This document shows, one piece after another, positions 49,457 through 58,014 of a stretch of DNA of 58,276 nucleotides (positions are counted from its first letter, which is position 1; each line of letters starts with the position of its first letter). The stretch covers positions 1 through 58,276 of the forward strand of contig JBDSJC010000021.1 in assembly GCA_039917655.1 (NCBI GenBank). The letters are read 5' to 3'. Source of the stretch: PNKC01 sp039917655. Its GTDB lineage: Bacteria > Chloroflexota > Dehalococcoidia > Tepidiformales > Tepidiformaceae. A program made the translations under genes and the position numbers. Below the pieces are notes generated by a model that was given only the letters and a program-made list of their open reading frames with translations, was not told the DNA's origin and did no database searches.

Positions 49457-50824
49457 GTGTTACGACGCGGTTGGGCGTTCCGGCGTGGTGGGGTGGCCGA
49501 GGCTGCTACATTGCCCTCCCCCGATGCGCACACGTCCTTGCCCGATCCCGGCCCCCTGATGCTCGAAGCCGCCGGCGCTGACCCTTCGCTGGTAGCAACT
49601 ACCCAGGCCCCTACCGCTCGTCGCTTCCGCTTCACCAAGAAGCGTGTCGCAGTCTGCGTCGCGGTCGTCGGGCTAGCAATGTTGGGCGCACTCTACTCGC
49701 AGAAAGAGACGCTTGCCCCACAGGTCGCTGACACCGGCCGCAACATTATCGGCGATGAGAACTGGGCGAAAGTCGAAAGCTATTGGTTCCGCGTCGACGA
49801 CCGCATCGCCAAAGCGAAGTATCGCCTGCTCGGTGGCAATACCAACCCGTTCGTGGCTGGCGTTGAGGTGGAGTTCGTGCCCCGCGCGCCAACGCCGACC
49901 TACTACCTTTACGTCGGCCCGGGCCTGCCAGCCACCGCCCTCACTGCCGAGGAACTCGCCGCCACGCCGCTGCACCTCCCGAAAACCACTCCGCTCCGCG
50001 AAACGCTCGAGGCCGGAGAAGGCGTCTGGACCACCGCCGGTCTCCCTCGTACCACGCCCAGGGACATCTTGATGGCCAAGACTTTCGTCCGCCCCGATAA
50101 ATCCCGGCCCTACGCTCTGGTCGGCGTGCTCCTGATCGATTCGCGGCGCATCCGCCTGAACATGACTGGCGGCACGGTTGACCCGGGCGGCGACCGCGGC
50201 GTTAAAGGACCGGGGGCCATCCCAGCCGACGATCATTCCAAGCTCCTGGTGGCATGGAACGGCGGGTTCAAGGGCCCTCACGGTAGCTTCGGGATGATCG
50301 CCGATGGCAAGGAGTACCGCCCCATGCGCGCTGGTCTCGCCACCATCTGCTCGTACAAAGACGGGGGGGTGAAGGTCGGTGAATGGGGCACGGACCTCAC
50401 GGCCTCGGAGACGATCACTGCCTGCCGCCAGAACGCCGTCCTCCTCGTGAAGGACGGACAGATCAGCAAGCGCACGGCGGAAGGCAATGACACCTGGGGC
50501 TACGTGGCGGTCAACTCCGCTGAGTTCATCACCTGGCGTTCGGCGGTGGGAGTGACGGCAGACGGCAGTCTGCTGATCGCCGCGGGGAACTCACTGAGCG
50601 CCGCCACGCTGGCCTCGGCGCTCTGGGCCGCCGGCGCCTACACCGCCATGCAGTTGGACATCAACAGCCCCTACGTGCTCCTGAGCGAGTTCTATCAGCA
50701 GCCCGATGGCACGCTGCGCGCCGAGCGCTTCATGGACAACATGCCCGATTCCCCGGCTCGCTTCCTCAAAACGCAAGAGCGCGATTTCATGTACGTCACC
50801 CTGGACGAAACGTCCTGGCGGTGA
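49457..50824 (+). CDS. Phosphodiester glycosidase family protein, membrane anchored
   Basis: A 455-residue protein with an N-terminal region of about 45 polar residues, one membrane helix (about 48-65), and a large extracytoplasmic part. The C-terminal phosphodiester glycosidase (NAGPA-like) domain has LLVAWNGGFKGPHGSFGM, TWRSAVGVTADGSLLIAAG and the aspartate in QLDINSPYVLL. Relatives cleave sugar-1-phosphodiesters on cell-wall or exopolysaccharide material. TAGTAT ends 7 nt before GTG 49457, with TTGCCG 16 nt further upstream, so I chose it over TTG 49412. It is monocistronic and divergent from the yezD-like gene. Confidence 0.86.
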   Translation: MLRRGWAFRRGGVAEAATLPSPDAHTSLPDPGPLMLEAAGADPSLVATTQAPTARRFRFTKKRVAVCVAVVGLAMLGALYSQKETLAPQVADTGRNIIGDENWAKVESYWFRVDDRIAKAKYRLLGGNTNPFVAGVEVEFVPRAPTPTYYLYVGPGLPATALTAEELAATPLHLPKTTPLRETLEAGEGVWTTAGLPRTTPRDILMAKTFVRPDKSRPYALVGVLLIDSRRIRLNMTGGTVDPGGDRGVKGPGAIPADDHSKLLVAWNGGFKGPHGSFGMIADGKEYRPMRAGLATICSYKDGGVKVGEWGTDLTASETITACRQNAVLLVKDGQISKRTAEGNDTWGYVAVNSAEFITWRSAVGVTADGSLLIAAGNSLSAATLASALWAAGAYTAMQLDINSPYVLLSEFYQQPDGTLRAERFMDNMPDSPARFLKTQERDFMYVTLDETSWR

Positions 50825-50831
50825 GGTGCTT

Positions 50832-51204
50832 TTACAGGTCCGGCTGAGTCCACGGACTGGTACGTGATTGCCAGTCCGGCCAAAGTAATACCGCCGCGCT
50901 GATCACCGGCAGCGCTGTCGCCAGGCGACAGAACAGAGGCCGTTCGAACAACTTTGATCCGCCGAAGCGTCCCGTCAGTCGCTTGCCCGCGGTCAGCGCG
51001 ATCCCGGCGTTGGTGCTGACCGTGGCGAGGGGCGATGTGGTGCCATCGCCCCCCGTCACGTTTCGAACGATGGGGAACGCGGCAAGGGCTAGCGCTGCTA
51101 CCGGCAGATACTGCCCGGTGACGCGCCACTGCTGCGGCTGGGATTCCCGACGGACCGGTATTCAGTGCGATCTCCCCCGGCGTCCATTCCATTCCATTTC
51201 CCAT
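50832..51204 (-). pseudogene. Possible frameshifted small membrane protein
   Basis: On the minus strand an ATG at 51204 (GAGG upstream) opens a frame MGNGMEWTPGEIALNTGPSG. A second frame, open from about 51164 to the stop at 50832, continues with PQQWRVTGQYLPVAALALAA, a second segment and a C-terminal hydrophobic part. The two frames would join by a single-base shift near 51140. Together they look like one small protein of about 120 residues. I name no family, and the shift could be a sequencing error. Confidence 0.25.
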
Positions 51205-51491
51205 AAGACCTCGCTACCAACGCGCTTGCGCTGGGCGGCGGCGGCCGCCGCGATCAGGTCTGCGGTAGCGGTGAGGCCGTGCTTTCGCAGTCGCAAGGTG
51301 GTCGCCTCCTCACGTCCGGCGGCCAGCGAACCCACCGCATATTCACTTTTCTACGCTCAGGAAAGACTCGCCGATCACCGCTCGCCAAATTTTCTTCGTA
51401 GAGGGAGCGGGTGAGACCCCCGCGGGGCGCAGACTCGCGACACTGCCCGAAACGAACGGCTGCCGTACCCTTCCGAAGAGCCGGAGGTCCA

Positions 51492-51800
51492 GTGTTCCAA
51501 GGCATTCGCACGTTTTTCGCGGACCCCGCGCGCCAGGCGTTCGGCTGGGCCGCGCTTGGCATCGCCGGGGTGGGACTGGCGGGCGGTGGGCTCTTGCTGA
51601 TGACTTCCGACAAAAACCAGGCGCCGCGCGTCGAGCCCACCAGCACGCCGGCCTCCACGCGAACGCTGCCCGCGTCAGCCAGCGCTTCGCACTCGCCGGA
51701 ATCGAGTGCCACTGTGACGCCATCCCCGACTCCCAGCGCCCCGCCGTCGGCGGAGCCAACGGCCGCCGCGCCTTCCACTAGTGTCGCCGGAATCAGCTGA
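51492..51800 (+). CDS. Single-TM protein with Ser/Thr/Pro-rich tail
   Basis: A 102-residue protein with a short N-terminus, one hydrophobic helix (about residues 17-36), and a tail of about 60 residues rich in S, T, P and A that resembles an extracytoplasmic stalk. GGAGG lies 4 nt before GTG 51492. The tail ends without an enzymatic domain, so this is a surface-anchored linker-like protein or the shortened end of a larger one. No family is recognised. The DegT gene follows 157 nt later, after a heptanucleotide repeat. Confidence 0.55.
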   Translation: MFQGIRTFFADPARQAFGWAALGIAGVGLAGGGLLLMTSDKNQAPRVEPTSTPASTRTLPASASASHSPESSATVTPSPTPSAPPSAEPTAAAPSTSVAGIS

Positions 51801-51894
51801 GGGCGCATGCGGATGACGAAGCACTCCTCACGACACCCACCGCCCGACTACCAGGACCATAAGAATGAGAACCGGGCCCCCGTCGGCCAGGATT

Positions 51895-51944
51895 GTCTCC
51901 CGTCTCGCGTCTCCCGTCTCCCGTCTCCCGTCTCCCGTCTCCCC
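51895..51944 (+). repeat. Heptanucleotide tandem repeat (GTCTCCC)x7
   Basis: Seven consecutive copies of GTCTCCC (one with a single change, one with an added C) end directly before the -10 element TATACT of the DegT gene. A change in copy number would move any -35 region. The repeat lies outside any supported gene. Confidence 0.9.
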
Positions 51945-51945
51945 G

Positions 51946-51951
51946 TATACT
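51946..51951 (+). promoter_or_regulatory. Putative -10 element of the DegT gene
   Basis: TATACT, five of six consensus bases, ends 6 nt before the ATG at 51958. The -35 position falls within the heptanucleotide repeat. Confidence 0.6.
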
Positions 51952-51957
51952 GCGCCC

Positions 51958-53250
51958 ATGTTCGCCACCCCCGCCCTTCTCGGAGGCGCGCCCGCCGTCA
52001 CTGCGGAACTCCCGGCCTGGCCGCTGGTTGATAGCGAAGCGCTGGCCGAGATCACGCGGGTGATCACCGGGGAGACGCTCTGCCCGGTCGGCGCCGAGGG
52101 CACGCAGGGCGAATTCGAGCGCAATTTTGCAGCCCTGCACGGGCGCAAGTACGCGCTCGCCGTGAACGGCGGCACGGCCGCCCTCATGCTCGCCCTCCAT
52201 GGCGCGGGAGTGCAGCCAGGGGATGAGGTGATCGCCTCGCCCTTCACCTGGGGCGCTTCGGTCAGCTGCATCCTGCAAAACTTCGCGGTCCCGATCTTCG
52301 CGGACATCGACCCGGACACCTTCACCCTGGACCCAGAGTCAATCGAAGCGAAGATCACGCCGCGCACCAGGGCGATTGTGGTCGTCCATATTTTCGGTTT
52401 TCCAGCGGACATGACGCGCATCATGGAAGTGGCTGAACGACATAACCTGGTTGTCGTCGAAGACTGCGCCCAGGCTCACCTCGCCCGCCACGCTGGCCGG
52501 TTCGTGGGCTCCTGGGGCACGGTCGGGGCGTTTTCGTTGCAAGCGTCCAAGAACCTGACCGGCGGCGAAGGCGGAATCCTGGTCTGCGATGACCGCGTCA
52601 TCCTCGAACGGGCGATGAGCATGGGCACCCATCCCCACCGCCTTCAGGCAGAACTGGAACTGCCCGAGTTTCGCGACAAGATCGACTCGCTCGCGTTCAA
52701 CTATCGCATGCACTCCATGGCCGCCGCGCTCGCCAACACGCAGCTCAAGTATCTCGAAGAGTGGACGCTTGCCCGCGGCCGCAACGCGCAGCGGCTCTAC
52801 GACGGCGTCCGCGATGTCCCGTACATCAACATCCCCGAGCCGCTCCTCGAAACCGAGCGCCACGCCTACTACAACATCCCGTTCACCTACCAGCCCGGAG
52901 TCATTCCGCTCTCACGGGACGAATTCGTCGAGGCTCTCAAAGCCGAAGGCGTGAATGCCGGCGTCTACGTGAAGGTGCCGCTCTACCTGCGGCCTCGATT
53001 CCAGAACCACGACTACTTCGGACGCGGGTACCCGTGGGCGCTGGCCGAAGAGCCGGTGCGCTACGGCAAGGGCGACTGTCCCGTCGCCGAGGCCATGGTG
53101 GAGGTCGAGTTTCAGGTCGGCGGCAACTACTACCTGGACAGCGCGGAACTAATGTCCCAGGTTGCCGCGGCGATCCACAGAGTCGGCGAGAGCGCCCCCG
53201 CCTTGCGCGCCCACTTCGATTCCAGGCGGGACACTCCACCGCCGGGATAG
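51958..53250 (+). CDS. DegT/DnrJ/EryC1/StrS family aminotransferase
   Basis: A 430-residue PLP enzyme of the sugar-aminotransferase type, making amino sugars for surface glycans or antibiotics. The fold is clear: LALHGAGVQPGDEVIASPFTWGASVSCIL, DTFTLDPESIEAKITPRTRAIVVVHIFG, VVEDCAQAHLARHAGRFVGSWGTVGAFSLQASKNLTGGEGG with the lysine that binds PLP. Residues 250-430 form the small domain. It starts with ATG 51958, 6 nt after TATACT. A patatin gene follows in convergent orientation. Its sugar substrate is unknown. Confidence 0.93.
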   Translation: MFATPALLGGAPAVTAELPAWPLVDSEALAEITRVITGETLCPVGAEGTQGEFERNFAALHGRKYALAVNGGTAALMLALHGAGVQPGDEVIASPFTWGASVSCILQNFAVPIFADIDPDTFTLDPESIEAKITPRTRAIVVVHIFGFPADMTRIMEVAERHNLVVVEDCAQAHLARHAGRFVGSWGTVGAFSLQASKNLTGGEGGILVCDDRVILERAMSMGTHPHRLQAELELPEFRDKIDSLAFNYRMHSMAAALANTQLKYLEEWTLARGRNAQRLYDGVRDVPYINIPEPLLETERHAYYNIPFTYQPGVIPLSRDEFVEALKAEGVNAGVYVKVPLYLRPRFQNHDYFGRGYPWALAEEPVRYGKGDCPVAEAMVEVEFQVGGNYYLDSAELMSQVAAAIHRVGESAPALRAHFDSRRDTPPPG

Positions 53251-53260
53251 CCGCTAGCCG

Positions 53261-54232
53261 TCAGCCGGCCTTGCGAGAAGACGCGCCGCCGAAGAACCGT
53301 TCCACGCTCACTGGCTGCTCGGTGGAAGCATCGTGCAGAGGCCCCGCTGCCCAGCATGTGCCCTCCGGCGCGACGTGCCCGTCTACGTCGAACACGCCGG
53401 CGAGAGCTTCGCGGGCGAGGCGCAGGTTGTGGGCGATCGCGCCAGCGCTGTCGTCGAGTCTCCACGGCGAATGTCGCGAGAGGTCGGGCCGGGCCACGCG
53501 CACCGGCATCTGCCGCGAGACGCAGGCCTCCACGGCCCGCGTGGTGGCAGTCGAAAGGATGCTGAACGACTGCTTCAGCACGCCGACCGCAGTCTTCGGG
53601 CGAGCGCGCAGGGGCTGTGCACTGAGGTCGATAGCGAATATCTCCGTGGCGCCCATCTCCACCGCCGAACTCATGTCCACCGAAGCGCTGATGCAGCCGT
53701 CCACGTACTGGTGGCCATCGATCTCCACTGGTTCGTACATGCCAGGGATCGCGCTTGACGCGAGGATCGCCTGTGCCAGCGGTCCCTCGGTGAAGACTCG
53801 CTTTTCGCCTCGTGTGAGGTTCGTGGCTACAACGCCAAGCCGCAGCTTCGCATCCTCGAACGTTGCGCCGTGGAAGTGCTCCCGCAGAAGCTTCGGGACA
53901 ACCTGGTTGGAGGACAAACTGAGCGGGTTCTTCCACAGCTGCGATGCCAGCCGTGCCGGGTTCCAGTGTACGAGAGCCACCTGGTCCAGCCCGAGCCAGA
54001 TGCGCAGCAACTCCTCCGGATGCTCAGGGTCCATCGCAAGCACGGCCCCGTTCATCGCGCCAACGCTCGTCCCCACCACGAGTTGCGGCCGGAAGCCCAT
54101 CTGGTGCGCGGCCTGGATATACGCGGCCTGCACAATACCAAGCGCCCCGCCGCCGCCAAGCACGAGCGCGGGGCAGCCGGCGGACGGCGCCGTTGAAATA
54201 TTCAAAGCCATCTTGGCCTCCGCTCCGATCAT
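53261..54232 (-). CDS. Patatin-like phospholipase
   Basis: A 323-residue acyl hydrolase. The oxyanion motif is LVLGGGGALGIVQAAYI, the nucleophile serine is in VGTSVGAMNGAV, and the catalytic aspartate is in YVDGCISASVD; serine and aspartate form the dyad. The first ATG and one 7 codons later are possible starts. Members hydrolyse membrane lipids. It is convergent with the DegT gene, and its start is 46 nt from the end of the LLM gene upstream on the same strand, so the two may be co-transcribed. Confidence 0.92.
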   Translation of the reverse strand: MIGAEAKMALNISTAPSAGCPALVLGGGGALGIVQAAYIQAAHQMGFRPQLVVGTSVGAMNGAVLAMDPEHPEELLRIWLGLDQVALVHWNPARLASQLWKNPLSLSSNQVVPKLLREHFHGATFEDAKLRLGVVATNLTRGEKRVFTEGPLAQAILASSAIPGMYEPVEIDGHQYVDGCISASVDMSSAVEMGATEIFAIDLSAQPLRARPKTAVGVLKQSFSILSTATTRAVEACVSRQMPVRVARPDLSRHSPWRLDDSAGAIAHNLRLAREALAGVFDVDGHVAPEGTCWAAGPLHDASTEQPVSVERFFGGASSRKAG

Positions 54233-54278
54233 CGGCCGGTGGGCGGGTATCCTTTACCGGGCACCGGGTCTCGCAGCG

Positions 54279-55232
54279 TCAGAAGGCCTTCACCTTTGGC
54301 GCGATCTCCGCGGACAGGTATTCCGGGACGGAGTCGTCATCGAAGTTGAAGTGCTGGAACTGCACTTCCTCTAGTCCCAACTCCGCCAGCTTGCCGAGTG
54401 TTTCCACCACTTCCTCCGTACGCCCGGTGATGATCCCGCGCGCCCTGGCCGCCGTCCGGTAGTCGGCGGGCGATGTGCTGGCGGGTACGCCCCACATCGA
54501 CATCAGGCGCCTGGTGGCGTGGTCAATGTCAGCGTCAGTCGGCCCAACGATCGCGAAGGCCATCATGCTTCGACGAATAGTCGATGGGTCGCGGCCTTCG
54601 GCGGCGCAGTGGCGTTCAAGGACGGACGTTTTCTGGCGATAGGTCTCAGCCGTCAGGTTCACCCCGTTCCACTCGCTTGCGTACCGGGCGACGAGCTTGA
54701 GCGTGCGCTTTTCGCCGCCGCCACCGATAAGGATCGGAGGCCGGCCAGCGCCAGGCTTCGGCTGGCAGTCTGCGTTGTTCAGCTGGTAGTGCGTGCCCTC
54801 GTAACTCCCGGCGCCCGGCGCCCAGAGGGTCTTGATCACGTTGATCGCCTCTTCCAGCCGGTCGAACCGTTCTTTGACCGGCGGGAACGGGATGCCGTAG
54901 GCGCGGTGTTCGGCCTCGTTCCAGCCAGCGCCCAGGCCCATCACGAAGCGTCCGCCGCTGAGCACGTCGAGCTGCGCCGCCATCCGGGCCACATCCACAG
55001 GCGAGCGAAAAGTGACCGGTGAGACCAGCGGGCCAAAGCGGATGCTTTTCGTCTCGCTCGCCGCCATCACGAAGGAGAGGTAGGCCTCGAGCGAATCCTG
55101 TTGCGGGCCGATGAAGTAGTGGTCCGAACGAAACACGCTCGGAAACTTGAGCCGTTCGGCGAGGGCAAGAATGTGTCGCCAGCGTTCCCAGGTCAGGCCA
55201 TTCTGGCCCTCCACCATCAACCCGATATCCAT
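54279..55232 (-). CDS. LLM-class F420-type oxidoreductase, second copy
   Basis: A 317-residue luciferase-like TIM-barrel enzyme. Features include DIGLMVEGQNGLTWERW, FRSDHYFIGPQQDSLEAYLSFVMAASETKSIRFGPLVSPVTFRSPVDVARMAAQLD, GRFVMGLGAGWNEAEHRAYGIPFP and PPILIGGGGEKRTLKLVA. I chose ATG 55232 because GAGG lies 7 nt upstream; ATG 55238 is next best. It is only distantly related to the gene at 35551. DUF3159 lies upstream at 55342. F420 use is inferred from family. Confidence 0.9.
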   Translation of the reverse strand: MDIGLMVEGQNGLTWERWRHILALAERLKFPSVFRSDHYFIGPQQDSLEAYLSFVMAASETKSIRFGPLVSPVTFRSPVDVARMAAQLDVLSGGRFVMGLGAGWNEAEHRAYGIPFPPVKERFDRLEEAINVIKTLWAPGAGSYEGTHYQLNNADCQPKPGAGRPPILIGGGGEKRTLKLVARYASEWNGVNLTAETYRQKTSVLERHCAAEGRDPSTIRRSMMAFAIVGPTDADIDHATRRLMSMWGVPASTSPADYRTAARARGIITGRTEEVVETLGKLAELGLEEVQFQHFNFDDDSVPEYLSAEIAPKVKAF

Positions 55233-55341
55233 GCTCATGCCTCGGCGGGAGTTGCCGCCCCTGCGTTGTAGCCGCTTTTTGGGTGGGACGCCACTCGCGC
55301 GCCGGCCAGCGGTTGCCCGTGCCGGCCGGCGCCGTAGGCGC

Positions 55342-55941
55342 TTACGCCGTGCCTTCCGCAACCAGCAGTGTCCCCGCGAGGTCGGTCTCGGCGCGCTTCA
55401 CCTCACGCGTGATTAACCAGGCGCTCAGCCCCAGCAGGGCGGCGTTCACCGGCCAACTGGCGAGGCGGCTCCAGACGACGTACTCGCCCACCGGGAGAGT
55501 CGAGAGCATGTAGACGCGGGCGATGCCGTGAAGGACGTCGAAGGCGGCCCAGATCAGAGAAAGCTGAACATAAACGCGGTGGTCCGGCGGCAGGATGGCG
55601 ACGTAGGCCGGGAAGAGCTCGCGCACGATTCCTCCCGCCAGCGGTTTGCCGATGAGAATACTGACGATGTAGAGCGGGGCGAAAAGGAAATCGGAAACTG
55701 GGCCGGAGGAGAGGTAGGCTTTTTCTGAGCCCCACGCCACGCCGATGACGGCCGTGATCCCGAGGACCACGAACCCGAAGAGGGCCAGGCCTCGGAGCAA
55801 CCGGTCCCTGCGATTGAGGAGGAGTACCACGCCCGAGGCGCCAAATCCGCCGCCGATCGCGACCCACGGTGGTGCGTCCACCTTGAACAGCCCGTAGAAG
55901 ACCGCGATTGGGACGAGGGTGAGGAGGATGCGAGGGTTCAT
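55342..55941 (-). CDS. DUF3159-like membrane protein
   Basis: A 199-residue protein with five or six hydrophobic helices. The order resembles DUF3159/VC0807-type proteins: a short N-terminal helix, LLRGLALFGFVVLGITAVIGVAWGSEKAYLSSGP, then GGIVRELFPAYVAI, and final paired helices around VWSRLASWPVNAALLGLSAW. Function unknown. GGAG precedes ATG 55941. It shares a direction with the LLM gene 110 nt downstream and is divergent from nothing nearby. Confidence 0.75.
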   Translation of the reverse strand: MNPRILLTLVPIAVFYGLFKVDAPPWVAIGGGFGASGVVLLLNRRDRLLRGLALFGFVVLGITAVIGVAWGSEKAYLSSGPVSDFLFAPLYIVSILIGKPLAGGIVRELFPAYVAILPPDHRVYVQLSLIWAAFDVLHGIARVYMLSTLPVGEYVVWSRLASWPVNAALLGLSAWLITREVKRAETDLAGTLLVAEGTA

Positions 55942-55976
55942 TTTTGGCTCCGTCGGGCCACGGGATGCAATTCAGT

Positions 55977-56534
55977 CTACGGCGCTTGGACATCCCCGCG
56001 GACAAGCTCACGTAAACCTGCGGCGTGGAGTGCGGCGAGCACAGAGTATCGCCCCGGATTGCCCGTGACCCACTCCTCCGAGGCAGTGCCCGCGAGCGCC
56101 CGCTTCACTACCGCCGGGGTGCCGGCAGCGAGCATTCCCGCCGGGATATCGGTGTCTGGCAGCACCACCGAGCCAGCGGCGATGAGCGCGCCAGCGCCTA
56201 CTTTCGCCCCATCGAGCACCAGCGCACCGTTGCCGATGAGCGCCCGCTCGCCAATCACCGCGCCGTGAATCACACAGTTGTGCGCAATCGAGGCTTCAGC
56301 CTCGATGATCGCCGGTTGGCCAGCGCGGCCGTGTACCACCGCCCCGTCCTGCACGTTCGCACCGCGCCCAATCACCGCGTACGACGTGTCCCCGCGCACC
56401 ACCGCGCCGTACCACACCGAGGCGCCCTCGTGGATCGTCACGTCGCCGACAATCGTTGCGGTTGGCGCGATGAACGCCGATGGGTGGATGCGCGGGATCT
56501 TCTCGCCGACGGCGTAAATGGGCATGCGCCGCAT
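55977..56534 (-). CDS. Gamma carbonic anhydrase family protein
   Basis: A 185-residue left-handed beta-helix protein. The hexapeptide repeats are plain (for example IVGDVTIHEGASVWYGAVVRGD). The zinc histidines of gamma carbonic anhydrases are in VQDGAVVHG and IAHNCVIHG, so enzymatic activity is possible. ATG 56525 is an alternative start. It lies 35 nt upstream of the DUF3159 gene on the same strand, so an operon with DUF3159 is likely. Whether it binds CO2 or is a ferripyochelin-like carrier is unknown. Confidence 0.92.
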   Translation of the reverse strand: MRRMPIYAVGEKIPRIHPSAFIAPTATIVGDVTIHEGASVWYGAVVRGDTSYAVIGRGANVQDGAVVHGRAGQPAIIEAEASIAHNCVIHGAVIGERALIGNGALVLDGAKVGAGALIAAGSVVLPDTDIPAGMLAAGTPAVVKRALAGTASEEWVTGNPGRYSVLAALHAAGLRELVRGDVQAP

Positions 56535-56670
56535 TGTCAGCCAGCCGCCAACGGCTGTCGATTCACACGCGAGACGTGGGCGTGCCCCTCTCCGTCCGAT
56601 GGTTCAAACCCCGCTCTGGTATCGTTGGCCGCGCTGTCCTTCCCCGGAAGGACCGAAAAGGGGAGTTGAG

Positions 56671-57417
56671 ATGGAGATCGAAGGGAAGTCCGCGGTTGTC
56701 AGCGGCGGAGGATCGGGCATCGGCCGCGCCACCTGCGTCGCGCTCGCCAAAGTTGGTGCGAGGGTCATCGTCGCCGACCTTAACGATGAAGGCGGCAAGC
56801 AGACCGTTGACCTGGTGGGCCAGGCAGGGGGGATTGCCGTCTTTCGGCACTGCGACGTCACCCAGAGCGAAGACCTCGCTGGGGCGATGGCATCCGCTGT
56901 TGAGCACTTCGGCTCGCTGGACATCGTCTTCAACAACGCTGGCATCGGTGGCGAAGATTTGTTCGCCGATGAGATGCAGACGTGGCCGAAGATGGTGGAC
57001 ATCAACCTCACGGCCGTCATCGACGCGACGCGAATCGCCGTCCGTGAGATGAAGCGTGGCCGTGGTGGCGTGATCATAAACACCGCCTCAATGGGCGGCC
57101 TGCTGCCGATGCCGGGCTCGCCGGTCTACGCCGCCACCAAGGCCGGCGTCATCAACTTCTCGCGCTCGCTCGCCTACCTCGCGATGGAGAGCAACATTCG
57201 CGTCAACGCCATCTGCCCAACGTTCACCGACACCCCGTTGGTCCGAAGATCTGGCGATGAGCGCGTGGAGGAGATGAAACGCCAGATTGGCGGCATCCTC
57301 CAACCGGAGGACATCGCCGCCGGGGTGCTCGAGCTGGTCGAAGACGACTCCCGCGCGGGGGCGGTGATGCGCTGCACGATCCGCGGCCGGGACTACGCGA
57401 GGGAGATCCGCCCGTAA
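56671..57417 (+). CDS. Short-chain dehydrogenase/reductase family oxidoreductase
   Basis: A 248-residue NAD(P)-dependent SDR. The cofactor motif SGGGSGIGRAT is near residue 11, followed by the DVTQSEDL and NNAG segments. The catalytic serine is in INTASMGGLL and YAATKAG holds tyrosine and lysine. The C-terminal substrate loop begins VNAICPTFTDTPL. GGGGAG precedes ATG 56671, which I chose; upstream codons are poor. It stands upstream of rplK on the same strand, 173 nt away, but is likely transcribed separately. Confidence 0.93.
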   Translation: MEIEGKSAVVSGGGSGIGRATCVALAKVGARVIVADLNDEGGKQTVDLVGQAGGIAVFRHCDVTQSEDLAGAMASAVEHFGSLDIVFNNAGIGGEDLFADEMQTWPKMVDINLTAVIDATRIAVREMKRGRGGVIINTASMGGLLPMPGSPVYAATKAGVINFSRSLAYLAMESNIRVNAICPTFTDTPLVRRSGDERVEEMKRQIGGILQPEDIAAGVLELVEDDSRAGAVMRCTIRGRDYAREIRP

Positions 57418-57444
57418 CCGGGCAGCGACACCGGCGCACAGGCT

Positions 57445-57474
57445 TTGCTCGTTACGCCCGGCGCCTGCGATACT
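57445..57474 (+). promoter_or_regulatory. Putative promoter of rplK-rplA
   Basis: TTGCTC (57445-57450) and GATACT (57469-57474) are spaced by 18 nt. They give an rplK leader of about 110 nt, long enough for L1 autoregulation. The leader itself shows no motif I can name. Confidence 0.4.
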
Positions 57475-57589
57475 CATTGTTCGCGCCCCTGATTTGGACG
57501 CGGTTGCGGTTCCAGGCTTCCAGGCCGGGGACCTGAATACGTGGAGGCGTGCCGCACGAGCCCGCCGCTAGCACACAAGGAGAGCCTAA

Positions 57590-58012
57590 GTGGCAAAGAA
57601 GGTCCGTGCAGTGGTCACACTGCAACTGCCCGCCGGCAAAGCGAACCCGGCCCCCCCTGTTGGCCCAGCGCTCGGCCAGCACGGCGTGAACATCATGGAG
57701 TTCTGCAAGGACTACAACGCCCGCACGCAGAACATGGTTGGGCAGATCATTCCCGCCCAGATCACCATCTTCGAAGACCGCTCATTCAACTTCATCCTCA
57801 AGACCCCGCCCGCGGCCGACATGCTGCGTCAGGCGGCGGGCATCCCCAAAGGGAGCGGAAACCCGAGGATGACAAAGGTCGGCAAGGTGAAGGTCAGCGA
57901 CCTGAAGAAGATCGCCGAAACGAAGATGCCCGACCTCAACGCGAACAGCATTGAAGAGGCTATGAAAATCATCGAAGGCACCGCCCGCTCGATGGGCATC
58001 GAGGTAGTGTAG
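57590..58012 (+). CDS. rplK: 50S ribosomal protein L11
   Basis: L11 sits at the GTPase-associated centre of the large subunit. The 140-residue protein is typical: AVVTLQLPAGKANPAPPVGPALGQHGVNIMEFCKDYNART, then IPAQITIFEDRSFNFILKTPPAA, and a C-terminal rRNA-binding domain ending EAMKIIEGTARSMGIEVV. AAGGAG lies 7 nt before the GTG start. rplA follows after 2 nt. nusG and secE, which usually lie upstream, are absent here. Confidence 0.97.
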   Translation: MAKKVRAVVTLQLPAGKANPAPPVGPALGQHGVNIMEFCKDYNARTQNMVGQIIPAQITIFEDRSFNFILKTPPAADMLRQAAGIPKGSGNPRMTKVGKVKVSDLKKIAETKMPDLNANSIEEAMKIIEGTARSMGIEVV

Positions 58013-58014
58013 CC

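Noticed and set aside
51240..51490. Open frames between the glycosidase and the Ser/Thr-rich protein gene
   Set aside because: Frames in both directions overlap real genes or lack start sites; no family was recognised.
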